Source of the DNA: Marinactinospora thermotolerans DSM 45154
GTDB taxonomy: Bacteria; Actinomycetota; Actinomycetes; Streptosporangiales; Streptosporangiaceae
Direction of reading: 5' to 3'
Assembly: GCF_900167435.1 (NCBI RefSeq)
Contig: NZ_FUWS01000004.1
Coordinates: 1 to 64,000, forward strand
DNA: 64,000 nucleotides
Part shown: piece after piece, positions 8,083 to 15,595 of the stretch
Numbering within the stretch: the first letter of the stretch is position 1
Layout: the number at the start of each line of letters is the position of its first letter
The notes under the pieces: generated by a model
What the model saw: only the letters and a program-made list of their open reading frames with translations
Database searches by the model: none
What the model was told of the DNA's origin: nothing
Position numbers and translations under genes: made by a program

Positions 8083-10025
8083 CGGGCCTCCTCGGTGGTG
8101 TCGGTGGTGGGGGCGGCGAAGACGCCGAGCCGGTCGATCGCCGACTCCACCGCGTTCCACGCGGTCTGGCCCAGTCCGCAGATGGAGGCGTCGCGCATGG
8201 CGGCGCCCACGTCGCGCAGCACCCTCAGTTCGGTGCGGCGGGAGGCCGAGCCGCCGGCCAGCCGGCGCAGCGCCTCCTCCTGGCGTACCGTGCCGACTCG
8301 GCAGGGCGCGCATTGGCCACAGGATTCGTCCCGGAAGAAGGCCGCGATGCGCACCAGGATCGAGGCCAGGTCCACGGTGTCGTCCAGCACCAGGACCACA
8401 CCCGATCCCAGGGTGGCCCCCGCGGCCCGCGCCCCTTCGAAGGTCAACGGAATGTCCAGCTCGTCGCCGCGCACGAACGCCCCGGCGGCCCCGCCGAGAA
8501 GCACCGCCCGGATCTCGCGGCCCTCGGCCACGCCGCCGCTCAGTTCCAGCAGGTCGCGCAGTGTCGCGCCGAAGGGAAGTTCGTAGACGCCCGGCCGGCT
8601 CACCGTGCCGGAGACGCAAAACAGCTTGGGGCCGGTGGACCCCCCGGTACCGATCCGCGCGTAGGCGGGACCGCCCATGAGCATGATCGGAAGCACGTTG
8701 ACCAGGGTCTCGACGTTGTTGATCGTCGTGGGACGGCCGAACAGGCCGCGTTCCACCGGGAAGGGGGGCTTGGAACGGGGTTCGCCGCGCCGCCCCTCGA
8801 TGGAGTTGAAGACGGCGGTCTCCTCGCCGCAGATGTAGGCGCCCGCGCCGCGCCGGATCTCCACGTCGAAGTCGAAACCCGATCCGAGGATGTCGCGGCC
8901 CAGAAGGTTGCGCCCACGGGCCCGGGCGATCGCGTTCTCCAGCCGGGACAGCGCGCGGGGGTATTCGCCGCGGATGTAGAGGTAGCCCTTCTCGGCACCG
9001 GTGGCGTAGGCGGCGATCGTCATGGCCTCGATGACCGAGAAGGGGTCCCCCTCCATCAGCACCCGGTCCTTGAAGGTGCCGGGTTCGCTCTCGTCGGCGT
9101 TGCACACCAGGTAGTGGGGTGAGGCGGGCTGGCGGGCGGTCGCCTCCCACTTGCGGCCGGTGGGGAAGGCGGCCCCGCCGCGTCCGACCAGTCCTGATTC
9201 GACCACTTCCCGGATGACTCCGGCCGGTCCCAGGCGCAGGGCCTGGCGCAACGCCGCGTATCCCCCGTGGGCGCGGTAGTCGTCCAGGCTCTCGGGGTCG
9301 ACCACACCGATACGGCGCAACAGGACCAGCCCGGGGACGCCGGCCTGGGGGACGGCCGCGCTCGGAGCCGGTTCCACGGTTCCGCCGGAGAGCGGGGAGG
9401 GGGCGAAGGTCGTGGCCGGGCGGTGGCCGTTGGACGGGGTGGTGTCGACGGGTGGTGGGGTCATCAGGGCGGCGATGTCCTCGGCGCGTGCCGGGGCGGC
9501 CACGGCGAAGCGCGGCGGGGACCCGGCCTCCAGGGCGAGGGCCGCCGGGGCGCGCTCGCACAGGCCCAGGCACGGGCTCTCGTGCCAGATCGCGCCGGCC
9601 TGCTCCCCCGAGGCGTCACCGGGGGGTCCCAGGCGCTCGGCGAGCTCGGCGCGTATCCGGTCGGCGCCCTTGGCGGCGCAGGCGATGTCGGTGCACACGT
9701 GCACGACCCGGGCGGGGCGCGCTTGGAGGGAGAACATGGCGTAGAAGGTCGCGACCCCGTAGGCCTCCGCGGGGGGAACGGTCAGCCGACGGCAGATGTA
9801 GTCCAGGGCGGCCGGGCTGATCCAGCCCGTGCGGTCGTTGACCGCGTGCAGCGCCGGCAGCAGCAGGTCCCTGCGGGCGCGGGCGGCGTGTCCGCCGCGG
9901 GCGTAGCGCAGGTCACCGGCTCGGCGCTCGCCGCCGTCCCAACCCGACTCCGCGGGTCCGAGTACGGCGTCCACGGCCTCACGTTCCAGTGAATCGGGGA
10001 CAGCGTCCAGGAAGCGTAGGTCCAC
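8079..10025 (-). CDS. Formate dehydrogenase diaphorase subunit, NuoE-NuoF fusion
   Basis: A 648-aa fusion of a NuoE-like thioredoxin-fold [2Fe-2S] domain (about residues 40-190; VCTDIAC and ESPCLGLCE supply the four cysteines) and a NuoF-like flavoprotein (about 255-648). The NuoF part has GRGGAAFPTGRKWE (FMN/NADH loop), GAGAYICGEETA and the [4Fe-4S] motif ESCGQCAPCRVGT with a fourth Cys in ICGLGQTA. It should pass electrons from formate to NAD+. GTG 10025 was chosen because CGAGGTGA precedes it; an in-frame start at 10310 would run through the operator region and give unlikely sequence. It is followed directly by the iron-sulfur half-subunit. Confidence 0.9.
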   Translation of the reverse strand: MDLRFLDAVPDSLEREAVDAVLGPAESGWDGGERRAGDLRYARGGHAARARRDLLLPALHAVNDRTGWISPAALDYICRRLTVPPAEAYGVATFYAMFSLQARPARVVHVCTDIACAAKGADRIRAELAERLGPPGDASGEQAGAIWHESPCLGLCERAPAALALEAGSPPRFAVAAPARAEDIAALMTPPPVDTTPSNGHRPATTFAPSPLSGGTVEPAPSAAVPQAGVPGLVLLRRIGVVDPESLDDYRAHGGYAALRQALRLGPAGVIREVVESGLVGRGGAAFPTGRKWEATARQPASPHYLVCNADESEPGTFKDRVLMEGDPFSVIEAMTIAAYATGAEKGYLYIRGEYPRALSRLENAIARARGRNLLGRDILGSGFDFDVEIRRGAGAYICGEETAVFNSIEGRRGEPRSKPPFPVERGLFGRPTTINNVETLVNVLPIMLMGGPAYARIGTGGSTGPKLFCVSGTVSRPGVYELPFGATLRDLLELSGGVAEGREIRAVLLGGAAGAFVRGDELDIPLTFEGARAAGATLGSGVVLVLDDTVDLASILVRIAAFFRDESCGQCAPCRVGTVRQEEALRRLAGGSASRRTELRVLRDVGAAMRDASICGLGQTAWNAVESAIDRLGVFAAPTTDTTEEAR

Positions 10026-10082
10026 GTCCCGGTCACCTCGAATTCGTCGTGTCGGTCGCCGCACGTCCGTGCGCCGAGAGTG

Positions 10083-10098
10083 TGTAATCTGGATCACA
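10083..10098. promoter_or_regulatory. CRP/FNR-family box upstream of the NuoE-NuoF fusion gene
   Basis: TGTAA-TCTGGA-TCACA differs in one base from the CRP-family consensus TGTGA-N6-TCACA. The wider 18 bases 10082-10099 are palindromic at 7 of 9 pairs. It sits 58 bases before the GTG at 10025 and next to the GntR-type operator at 10108. Cyclic-AMP or oxygen control is inference. Confidence 0.45.
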
Positions 10099-10107
10099 CG
10101 ATTTTGT

Positions 10108-10123
10108 ATACGGGCTACAGTAT
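10108..10123. promoter_or_regulatory. GntR-type operator, copy 1 (NuoE-NuoF promoter)
   Basis: ATACGGGCTACAGTAT matches the perfect palindrome at 12242 in 14 of 16 positions. Read on the minus strand it contains TACTGT (10122 down to 10117), which has the -35-like TTGCCC (10145 down to 10140) 17 bases upstream. The operator therefore covers the likely -10 of the diaphorase gene. Confidence 0.55.
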
Positions 10124-10239
10124 GCCTCGACTGGGGGGAGGGCAACCCCCTGTTCCCTCCCCGCCCACGAGGCCCGTCGACGCAGGTGGGCGCACTCGCG
10201 ACGCCGGGGGTGCCCTCGCCCGCGCGCCCCACCCCGGGA

Positions 10240-12204
10240 TCAGGTCGTCCGAGAGGCCGCGGTCGGCTCCCGCTCAGCGGCGGGCGCCCCCGCGGCGACC
10301 TTGTCGACACGCACCGCGGCCGCCTTGTACTCGGCGGTCCCGGCGATCGGGTCGGTGGCGTCCAACGTCAGCAGCTGGGTGTCGGCCTGCTGGGGGAAGT
10401 GGAAGGTCATGAACACCAGCCCTTCCCGCATCGACGGGGTGATGGAGACCGGGACGAGCACCGAGCCCCGACGCGAGGAGACGCGCACCACCTCCCCGTC
10501 GACCAGGCCCAGACGGGCGGCGTCCTCGGGGGAGATGTCCAGCAGCTCCCCGCGGCGCAGGGGAGAGGGGAAACCGCTCGTCTGCACACCCGTGTTGTAG
10601 TCGTCCAGCCGGCGGCCGGTGGTCAGCCGTAGGGGGTAGTCGTCATCGAGCAGGTCCACCGGCGGCGAGTGCCCGACCAGGCCGAAGGGGGCGGGCTCGC
10701 CGCGCTCCGCGGGATCGTCGGCCCACAGTCGCGCGTGCAGGTAACTCGGCTCCAGGGAGTCCTCGGAGGGGCAGGGCCACTGGATGCCCTGGTGCTCCTC
10801 CAGGCGGCGGTAGGACATGCCCCGGTGCATCGGGGACAGGGCGCGGACCTCGTCCCAGACCTCCTCGGCGCTGGGGTAGGGCCAGCGGTGTCCCATCCGG
10901 GTGGCGATGTCGCAGATGATGTTGATGTCGTCGCGCGCGCCGGGGGGCGGGTTCAGCGCCTTGCGCACGAGCTGGACACGGCGCTCGCTGTTGGTGAACG
11001 TCCCGTCGGACTCGCACCACGACGCGCTGGCCGGCAGCACCACGTCGGCGAGTTCGGCCGTCTTGGTCAGGAAGATGTCCTGGACGACCAGGTGGTCCAG
11101 CGACCGCAACCGGCGCGTCGTCTTCTGCGTCTCTGGCTCCGACTGCACCGGGTTCTCCCCGATGACGTAGAGGGCCGTCAGCTCCCCCTCGTCCATCGCC
11201 TCGAACATCTGGGTCAGCGTCTTGCCGTGGACGGGCTGGATCTCGCGTCCCCACACCGCCTCGAACCGGCCGCGCACCACGGTGTCGGTCAGGTCCTGGA
11301 AACCGGGCAGGCGGTTGGGGATCGCCCCCATGTCGCCGCCGCCCTGGACGTTGTTCTGGCCGCGCAGCGGGTTGAGCCCCGATCCATAGCGGCCTACATG
11401 CCCGGTCAGCAGGGCCAGGTTGATCAGCGCCCGTACGTTGTCGGTCGCGTTGTGGTGCTCGGTGATGCCCAGCGTCCAGCACAGTTGGGCGCGCTCCGCC
11501 AGCGCGTAGGCGTGCGCCAGCTCGCGGATGGCCTCGGCGGGCACGCCGGTCACCGCCTCGGCCGCGGCCGGCGTCCAGGGCTCGACGAGCGCGCGGTAGT
11601 CCTCGAAGCCCGTGGTGGCGCGGCGGATGAAGGTGTCGTTGGTGAGACCCGCGGCGATGATCTCGCGCCCGATCGCGTGGGCCAACGGGATGTCGGTGCC
11701 GACGTTGAGCCCCAGCCAGCGGTCGGCCCATTGGGCCGAGGAGGTGCGCCGCGGGTCCACGACGAACAACCGGGCCCCGTTGTGCACCCCCTTCAGGACG
11801 TGCTGGAAGAAGATCGGGTGCGCGAAGCGCGGGTTGCCGCCCCACAGCACGATCAGGTCGGTGTCCTCGATCTCCTGGTAGGAGGAGGTCCCGCCACCGG
11901 ATCCGAACGCCGCGGCCAGGCCGGCGACGCTGGGGGCGTGGCAGGTGCGGTTGCAGGAGTCGACGTTGTTGGTGCCGACCACGGCCCGGGTGAACTTCTG
12001 GGCGACGAAGTTCATCTCGTTGGTGGCGCGGGCGCAGGAGAGCATTCCGAAGGAGTCGGGGCCGTGGCGTTCGATGTTGCGGGTGAACCCTTCGGCCGCG
12101 CGGTCGAGGGCTTCCTCCCAGGAGGCTGGGCGCAGTCGCCCGTCCTCGCGGACGAGCGGGCGGGTGAGGCGCTGGTAGGGGGCGGTGAAGGAGTCCGATC
12201 GCAT
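10240..12204 (-). CDS. Formate dehydrogenase alpha subunit, molybdopterin catalytic half (free-standing)
   Basis: This 654-aa molybdopterin oxidoreductase of the formate dehydrogenase type oxidises formate to CO2 at a bis-MGD molybdenum centre. It begins MRSDSFTAPYQRLTRPLVRE, which is where the catalytic domain normally continues after the first [4Fe-4S] module; that module is absent here and present in the gene at 7141. The Mo-ligand motif is NRTCHAPSVAGL (C88, a cysteine form rather than selenocysteine, followed by H89). Other signatures: VLWGGNPRFAHPI, NPLRGQNNVQGGGDMGA, YVIGENPVQSEPE, LPASASWCESDGTFTN and the C-terminal LTTGRRLDDYNTG. ATG 12204 follows GCGAGGT. A GntR-type operator lies 38 bases upstream. 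Confidence 0.92.
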   Translation of the reverse strand: MRSDSFTAPYQRLTRPLVREDGRLRPASWEEALDRAAEGFTRNIERHGPDSFGMLSCARATNEMNFVAQKFTRAVVGTNNVDSCNRTCHAPSVAGLAAAFGSGGGTSSYQEIEDTDLIVLWGGNPRFAHPIFFQHVLKGVHNGARLFVVDPRRTSSAQWADRWLGLNVGTDIPLAHAIGREIIAAGLTNDTFIRRATTGFEDYRALVEPWTPAAAEAVTGVPAEAIRELAHAYALAERAQLCWTLGITEHHNATDNVRALINLALLTGHVGRYGSGLNPLRGQNNVQGGGDMGAIPNRLPGFQDLTDTVVRGRFEAVWGREIQPVHGKTLTQMFEAMDEGELTALYVIGENPVQSEPETQKTTRRLRSLDHLVVQDIFLTKTAELADVVLPASASWCESDGTFTNSERRVQLVRKALNPPPGARDDINIICDIATRMGHRWPYPSAEEVWDEVRALSPMHRGMSYRRLEEHQGIQWPCPSEDSLEPSYLHARLWADDPAERGEPAPFGLVGHSPPVDLLDDDYPLRLTTGRRLDDYNTGVQTSGFPSPLRRGELLDISPEDAARLGLVDGEVVRVSSRRGSVLVPVSITPSMREGLVFMTFHFPQQADTQLLTLDATDPIAGTAEYKAAAVRVDKVAAGAPAAEREPTAASRTT

Positions 12205-12241
12205 CGGGACCTCGCAGGAGTGTCGTGGCCGATGGCGTGAA

Positions 12242-12257
12242 ATACTGTCTACAGTAT
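12242..12257. promoter_or_regulatory. GntR-type operator, copy 2 (perfect palindrome)
   Basis: ATACTGT-CT-ACAGTAT is a perfect 7-bp inverted repeat with a 2-base spacer. It lies in the 103-base gap between the ketopantoate-reductase-like gene and the catalytic formate dehydrogenase gene. It is the best copy of a motif found four times in this locus. Confidence 0.7.
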
Positions 12258-12279
12258 TCCGTCCTGGAACGTGAGACAA
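12251..12279 (-). promoter_or_regulatory. Promoter of the formate dehydrogenase catalytic gene
   Basis: On the minus strand TTGTCT (12279-12274) and TACTGT (12256-12251) are separated by 17 bases. The -10 lies wholly inside the operator at 12242, so binding there should block RNA polymerase. The ATG at 12204 would follow a short leader of about 40 bases. Confidence 0.5.
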
Positions 12280-12307
12280 GAAGGAGCGCGGGCGGCCCGC
12301 GAACGGT

Positions 12308-13294
12308 TCAGGGTGCGACGGGGCCCTCTCGCAGACGTTCGTTGAGCAATGACGCCGCGGCGTCGATCGCCCGCAGGGCCGGCACGGGCGTGCCGGTCAG
12401 GTCGGCCAGTTCGACCACCGCGGTGAGGATGACGTCGAGTTCCATGGGGCGGCAGCGCTCGACGTCGTGCAACGTCGAGGTGCGGTGATCCCCGGCCCGT
12501 TCGGCTCCGGCCATGCGTCGTTCGATCGACACCGCGGGGCGCACGCCGAGCCGGGCCGCGACCTCCAGGGTCTCGCGCATCATCGTCACGGCCAGCTCGC
12601 GAGTCGGGGGATGCCGGCAGATCTGCGCCATCGTGGAACGGGCCAGCGCGCTGAGCGGATTGAAGGTGACGTTGCCCATGAGCTTGATCCAGATGTCCTC
12701 GCGGAGATCGGACTCCACCGGGCACTTCAGTCCGCCGGCGACCATCGCCGCGCTGAAGTCCAGGCAGCGTCGGGACACCTCGCCGCAGGGTTCGCCGATG
12801 GAGAAGCGGGTGCCCTCCAGGTGGCGTACCACCCCTGGAGCGGCGATCTCGGTCGCGGCGTAGACCACGCAGCCGATCGCGCGCTCCACCGGGATCGCCC
12901 GACTGACCGCGCCGTCGGGGTCGACGCTGGCGATGCGGTGTCCGCGGTAGGGGCCGGGCAGGCCGTGGAAGTACCACCAGGGGATGCCGTTCTGGGCGGC
13001 GATCACCGCGGTGTCCGGGCCGAGCAGGGGGCGCAGCAGCGGCCCGCAGCCGGCGTAGTGCTGCGCCTTGAGGCCGAGGAAGACGTAGTCGACCGGGCCG
13101 ACCTCACCGGGGTCGTCGGTCACCTCGGGGTGGGCGGTGAAGTCCCCGCGTGGGCTGAGCACGTGGACCCCTGTGGCGCGCATGGCCTCCAGGTGCGCGC
13201 CACGGGCGATGAGATGGACCTCCGCGCCGCCGTGGTGCAGGGCCGCTCCCACGTAGGCGCCGATCGCCCCGGCGCCCAGGACCGCGATTCGCAT
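12308..13294 (-). CDS. 2-Dehydropantoate 2-reductase (ketopantoate reductase) family protein
   Basis: A 328-aa member of the ApbA/PanE family, NADPH-dependent reductases of 2-keto acids. The N-terminal Rossmann motif is MRIAVLGAGAIGAYVGAAL, with IARG after strand two. The family motifs LGLKAQHY, AAQNGIPWW, and DIWIKLMGNVTFNPLSAL (with the conserved Lys and Asn) are present, as is the C-terminal helix region (VSIERRMAGAE). It is the first gene of the minus-strand run leading into formate dehydrogenase, under the shared operator at 13320. True pantothenate synthesis is unlikely from this context. A formate- or oxalate-related hydroxy acid is possible but unproven. Confidence 0.85.
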   Translation of the reverse strand: MRIAVLGAGAIGAYVGAALHHGGAEVHLIARGAHLEAMRATGVHVLSPRGDFTAHPEVTDDPGEVGPVDYVFLGLKAQHYAGCGPLLRPLLGPDTAVIAAQNGIPWWYFHGLPGPYRGHRIASVDPDGAVSRAIPVERAIGCVVYAATEIAAPGVVRHLEGTRFSIGEPCGEVSRRCLDFSAAMVAGGLKCPVESDLREDIWIKLMGNVTFNPLSALARSTMAQICRHPPTRELAVTMMRETLEVAARLGVRPAVSIERRMAGAERAGDHRTSTLHDVERCRPMELDVILTAVVELADLTGTPVPALRAIDAAASLLNERLREGPVAP

Positions 13295-13319
13295 GGACGC
13301 TCCCTTCTCCTGGAAGGTG

Positions 13320-13335
13320 AACTTGTATACAGTAT
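13320..13335. promoter_or_regulatory. GntR-type operator, copy 3 (between the reductase and moeA)
   Basis: AACTTGTATACAGTAT keeps the complete right half ACAGTAT and the TGT of the left half of the motif seen at 12242, around the small palindrome TGTATACA (13324-13331). It sits 26 bases upstream of the minus-strand reductase and 131 bases upstream of the plus-strand moeA paralogue. Confidence 0.5.
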
Positions 13336-13465
13336 GCTAAAAAGAAGTGGAGGGGACGTGACCAGAGGCCGGACCGCGAAAGGACCGCGGAACCGAGCCG
13401 GACGGCAAGTTCTCGGCTTCTTTCCGATCTCAGGACCCCCGTCCGTCCCAGGGGAGGAAGAGACG

Positions 13466-14683
13466 ATGGACACCACCCCGCCGGCTCCTGTCTCCACTCG
13501 GCCCTCCCCGCGCCGTCGCGCCCCCCAGACGTGGCCGCGGGCTCGCGCTGCCGCCCGTGAGCTCGCGACCGCCCGTCCGCGGGGAGCGGTCACCGAGGTC
13601 GCGCTGGGAGAGGCGTTGGGGTCCACCCTCGCCGTGGACCTCGTGGCGCGGGTCGCCGTCCCCTCCCTCGACACCGCCGCCATGGACGGTTACGCGGTGG
13701 CCGGCTCCGGACCCTGGCGTGTCCTGGGGCGCCTGCTGGCCGGAGCCGAACCCCGAGACGCCGCGTTGTCCTGCGGCCAGGCGGTGGAGATCGCGACCGG
13801 CGCGCCGGTCCCCGCCGGGACCCTCGCCGTCCTGGCCCACGAGGAGGCGGAGCGGAACGCTCACACCGTGTCGGGGCGGGTGCGTCCCGGCCGTCATATC
13901 CGCAGGCGCGGTGAGACGACCCCCCTCGGCTCGGTCGCCGCTCCCGCGGGGTCCCCCGTCACCCCGGCCCTCCTGGCCCTGGCGGCCGGTCTGGGACACG
14001 ACACGCTGCGCGTGCGACGGCCCGCGGTGCACGCCCTGGTCACCGGGGACGAGGTCCGCCTCCACGGCACTCCCGCCCCGGGCCAGGTCCGCGACGCGAT
14101 CGGGCCGATGCTGCCGGGCACGGTCTCCTGGGCCGGTGGCGTGCTCACCGCCATCACCCACGTGGGCGATGACCCCGCCGAGCTCACCGCGGCGCTGGAG
14201 CGCGCGGTGGGAGAGGCCGACATCGTCGCCGTGTGCGGGGCCTCCTCGGCCGGGCCCGCCGATCACCTGCGCGCGGTTCTCGGCGGGTTCGGTGCCGGCT
14301 TCGTCGTCGACGGGGTGGCCTGCCGGCCCGGTCACCCGCAGTTGCTCGCGGCGTTGCCCGAGGGGCCGTTGGTCGTCGGACTGCCCGGCAACCCCGGCGC
14401 CGCGCTGGTCGCGGCGCTCACGCTCCTCGTACCGGTGATCGCCGGCCTCGCCGGCCGGCCCGACCCCGCGCCCACCGGGCGGCGGGTGCGCCTGGCCGGT
14501 GACGTCCGCCCCCATCCTGTCGACACCCGGTTGATCGGCGTGCGGCTGTGCGGGGAAGGCGCGCTGGCCGTCGAGCACGTGGGGCCTGCGGACCTGCGCG
14601 GCGTCGCGGTCGCCGACGCGATCGCGGTCGTGCCGCCCCAGGGGAGCGGGGACCTGGCCGAGCTGCTCCGCCTGCCCCGGTGA
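13466..14683 (+). CDS. MoeA-family molybdopterin molybdotransferase (divergent)
   Basis: A 405-aa MoeA homologue. MoeA inserts molybdenum into adenylylated molybdopterin. Recognisable elements: AVPSLDTAAMDGYAV, IATGAPVPAGTLAVLAHEEA, HIRRRGE, LVTGDEV, and VGLPGNPGAALVAALTLLVPV near the end. It is divergent: the usual KPGKP loop reads RPGHP, and the TSGGVS loop reads CGASSAG, although the Asp of GPADHL is kept. ATG 13466 follows GGGGAGGAAG. Its place inside the formate dehydrogenase operator cluster suggests a paralogue dedicated to this enzyme. Confidence 0.85.
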   Translation: MDTTPPAPVSTRPSPRRRAPQTWPRARAAARELATARPRGAVTEVALGEALGSTLAVDLVARVAVPSLDTAAMDGYAVAGSGPWRVLGRLLAGAEPRDAALSCGQAVEIATGAPVPAGTLAVLAHEEAERNAHTVSGRVRPGRHIRRRGETTPLGSVAAPAGSPVTPALLALAAGLGHDTLRVRRPAVHALVTGDEVRLHGTPAPGQVRDAIGPMLPGTVSWAGGVLTAITHVGDDPAELTAALERAVGEADIVAVCGASSAGPADHLRAVLGGFGAGFVVDGVACRPGHPQLLAALPEGPLVVGLPGNPGAALVAALTLLVPVIAGLAGRPDPAPTGRRVRLAGDVRPHPVDTRLIGVRLCGEGALAVEHVGPADLRGVAVADAIAVVPPQGSGDLAELLRLPR

Positions 14684-14720
14684 CGTGGGGAGGGGCCGAC
14701 GTGCCCGGCGCGCTTTTCGT

Positions 14721-14736
14721 ACACTGTGGACAGTAT
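14721..14736. promoter_or_regulatory. GntR-type operator, copy 4 (autoregulation)
   Basis: ACACTGT-GG-ACAGTAT is an inverted repeat with a single mismatch, aligning with the palindrome at 12242. It lies 60 bases before the start of the GntR/FCD gene, as expected for autoregulation. Confidence 0.6.
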
Positions 14737-14795
14737 TCACCTAGGCGTCGTCAGGGGGACGTGTCGACGGACCCCGCCGCGCGGAGGAGCCGGCC

Positions 14796-15479
14796 ATGAC
14801 CACTCAGCCCCTGAAAAGCGCGCCCACCGCGAAGGTGCAGCGTCCGGTCCCGTTGCGTGAGGCGGTGTATGAGGCTCTGTTGGAGCTGATCACCCGGCGT
14901 CAGTTGGAGCCGGGGCGGCATCTGGTGGAGAGTGAGCTGGCGGTCCAGTTGGGGGTGTCGCGTCAGCCGGTGCGTGAGGCGTTGCAGCGGTTGAGCAACG
15001 AGGGGTGGGTGGACCTGCGGCCCGGGTATGGGGCGTTCGTGCACCGGCCGACCGAGAGCGAGGCCGATCAGCTGCTGGCGGTGCGGGCCCTGTTGGAGAC
15101 CGAGTCCGCGCGCCTGGCCGCGCGCAACGCCGACGAGGACGGCGTCGAGCGACTGTGGGCGGTGTGGCGGGCCGGGACCGCGGCGCTGGGCCGTGGCGAC
15201 GTCGACGCCGTCGTCACCGCCAACGCCGACTTCCACCGCGGTGTCACCGAACTGTCCGGCAACACGGTGCTGGCCGAGCTCGCGGCGCAGGTCGATCGCC
15301 GGGTCCGCTGGTATTACGCCCCGGTCGCCCGCTCCCGGGGCCGGGCCTCCTGGGACGAGCACGCGCGGATGATCGAGGCGGTGGCGGCCGGCGACGCCGA
15401 GGAGGCCGCCCGCCTCATGCGCGAGCACACGGAGCGGACACGCCGCACCTACCACCGGCAGATCGACGGCACCGGATGA
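14796..15479 (+). CDS. GntR-family transcriptional regulator, FCD (FadR-like) subfamily
   Basis: A 227-aa regulator. Residues about 15-80 form the winged helix-turn-helix (LREAVYEALLELITRRQLEPG, LAVQLGVSRQPVREALQRL, WVDLRPGYGAFV). Residues 90-215 form the all-helical FCD ligand domain with the metal-binding His/Asp pattern (NADFHRGVTELSGN; DEHARMIEAVAAGD; MREHTERT). FCD proteins usually bind small carboxylates. GGAGGAG precedes the ATG. It is the natural candidate to bind the four palindromes at 10108, 12242, 13320 and 14721. Codon usage in the DNA-binding part (more T-ending and GTG/CGT codons) differs from the ligand domain. Confidence 0.9.
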   Translation: MTTQPLKSAPTAKVQRPVPLREAVYEALLELITRRQLEPGRHLVESELAVQLGVSRQPVREALQRLSNEGWVDLRPGYGAFVHRPTESEADQLLAVRALLETESARLAARNADEDGVERLWAVWRAGTAALGRGDVDAVVTANADFHRGVTELSGNTVLAELAAQVDRRVRWYYAPVARSRGRASWDEHARMIEAVAAGDAEEAARLMREHTERTRRTYHRQIDGTG

Positions 15480-15595
15480 GGGGACGCCGCCAGGGACGAT
15501 CGACGCGCCCGCCCTCCGTCGCGTAGCGTCACCGGCATGAGTGTCGTCCGTACCGACGCCTGCCGTCACCCGTCACCGCGTCTCGGAGGGATGAA

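Noticed and set aside
10669-12240. 523-codon plus-strand open frame
   Set aside because: Lies opposite the formate dehydrogenase catalytic gene, whose motifs are unmistakable; the plus-strand translation has none.
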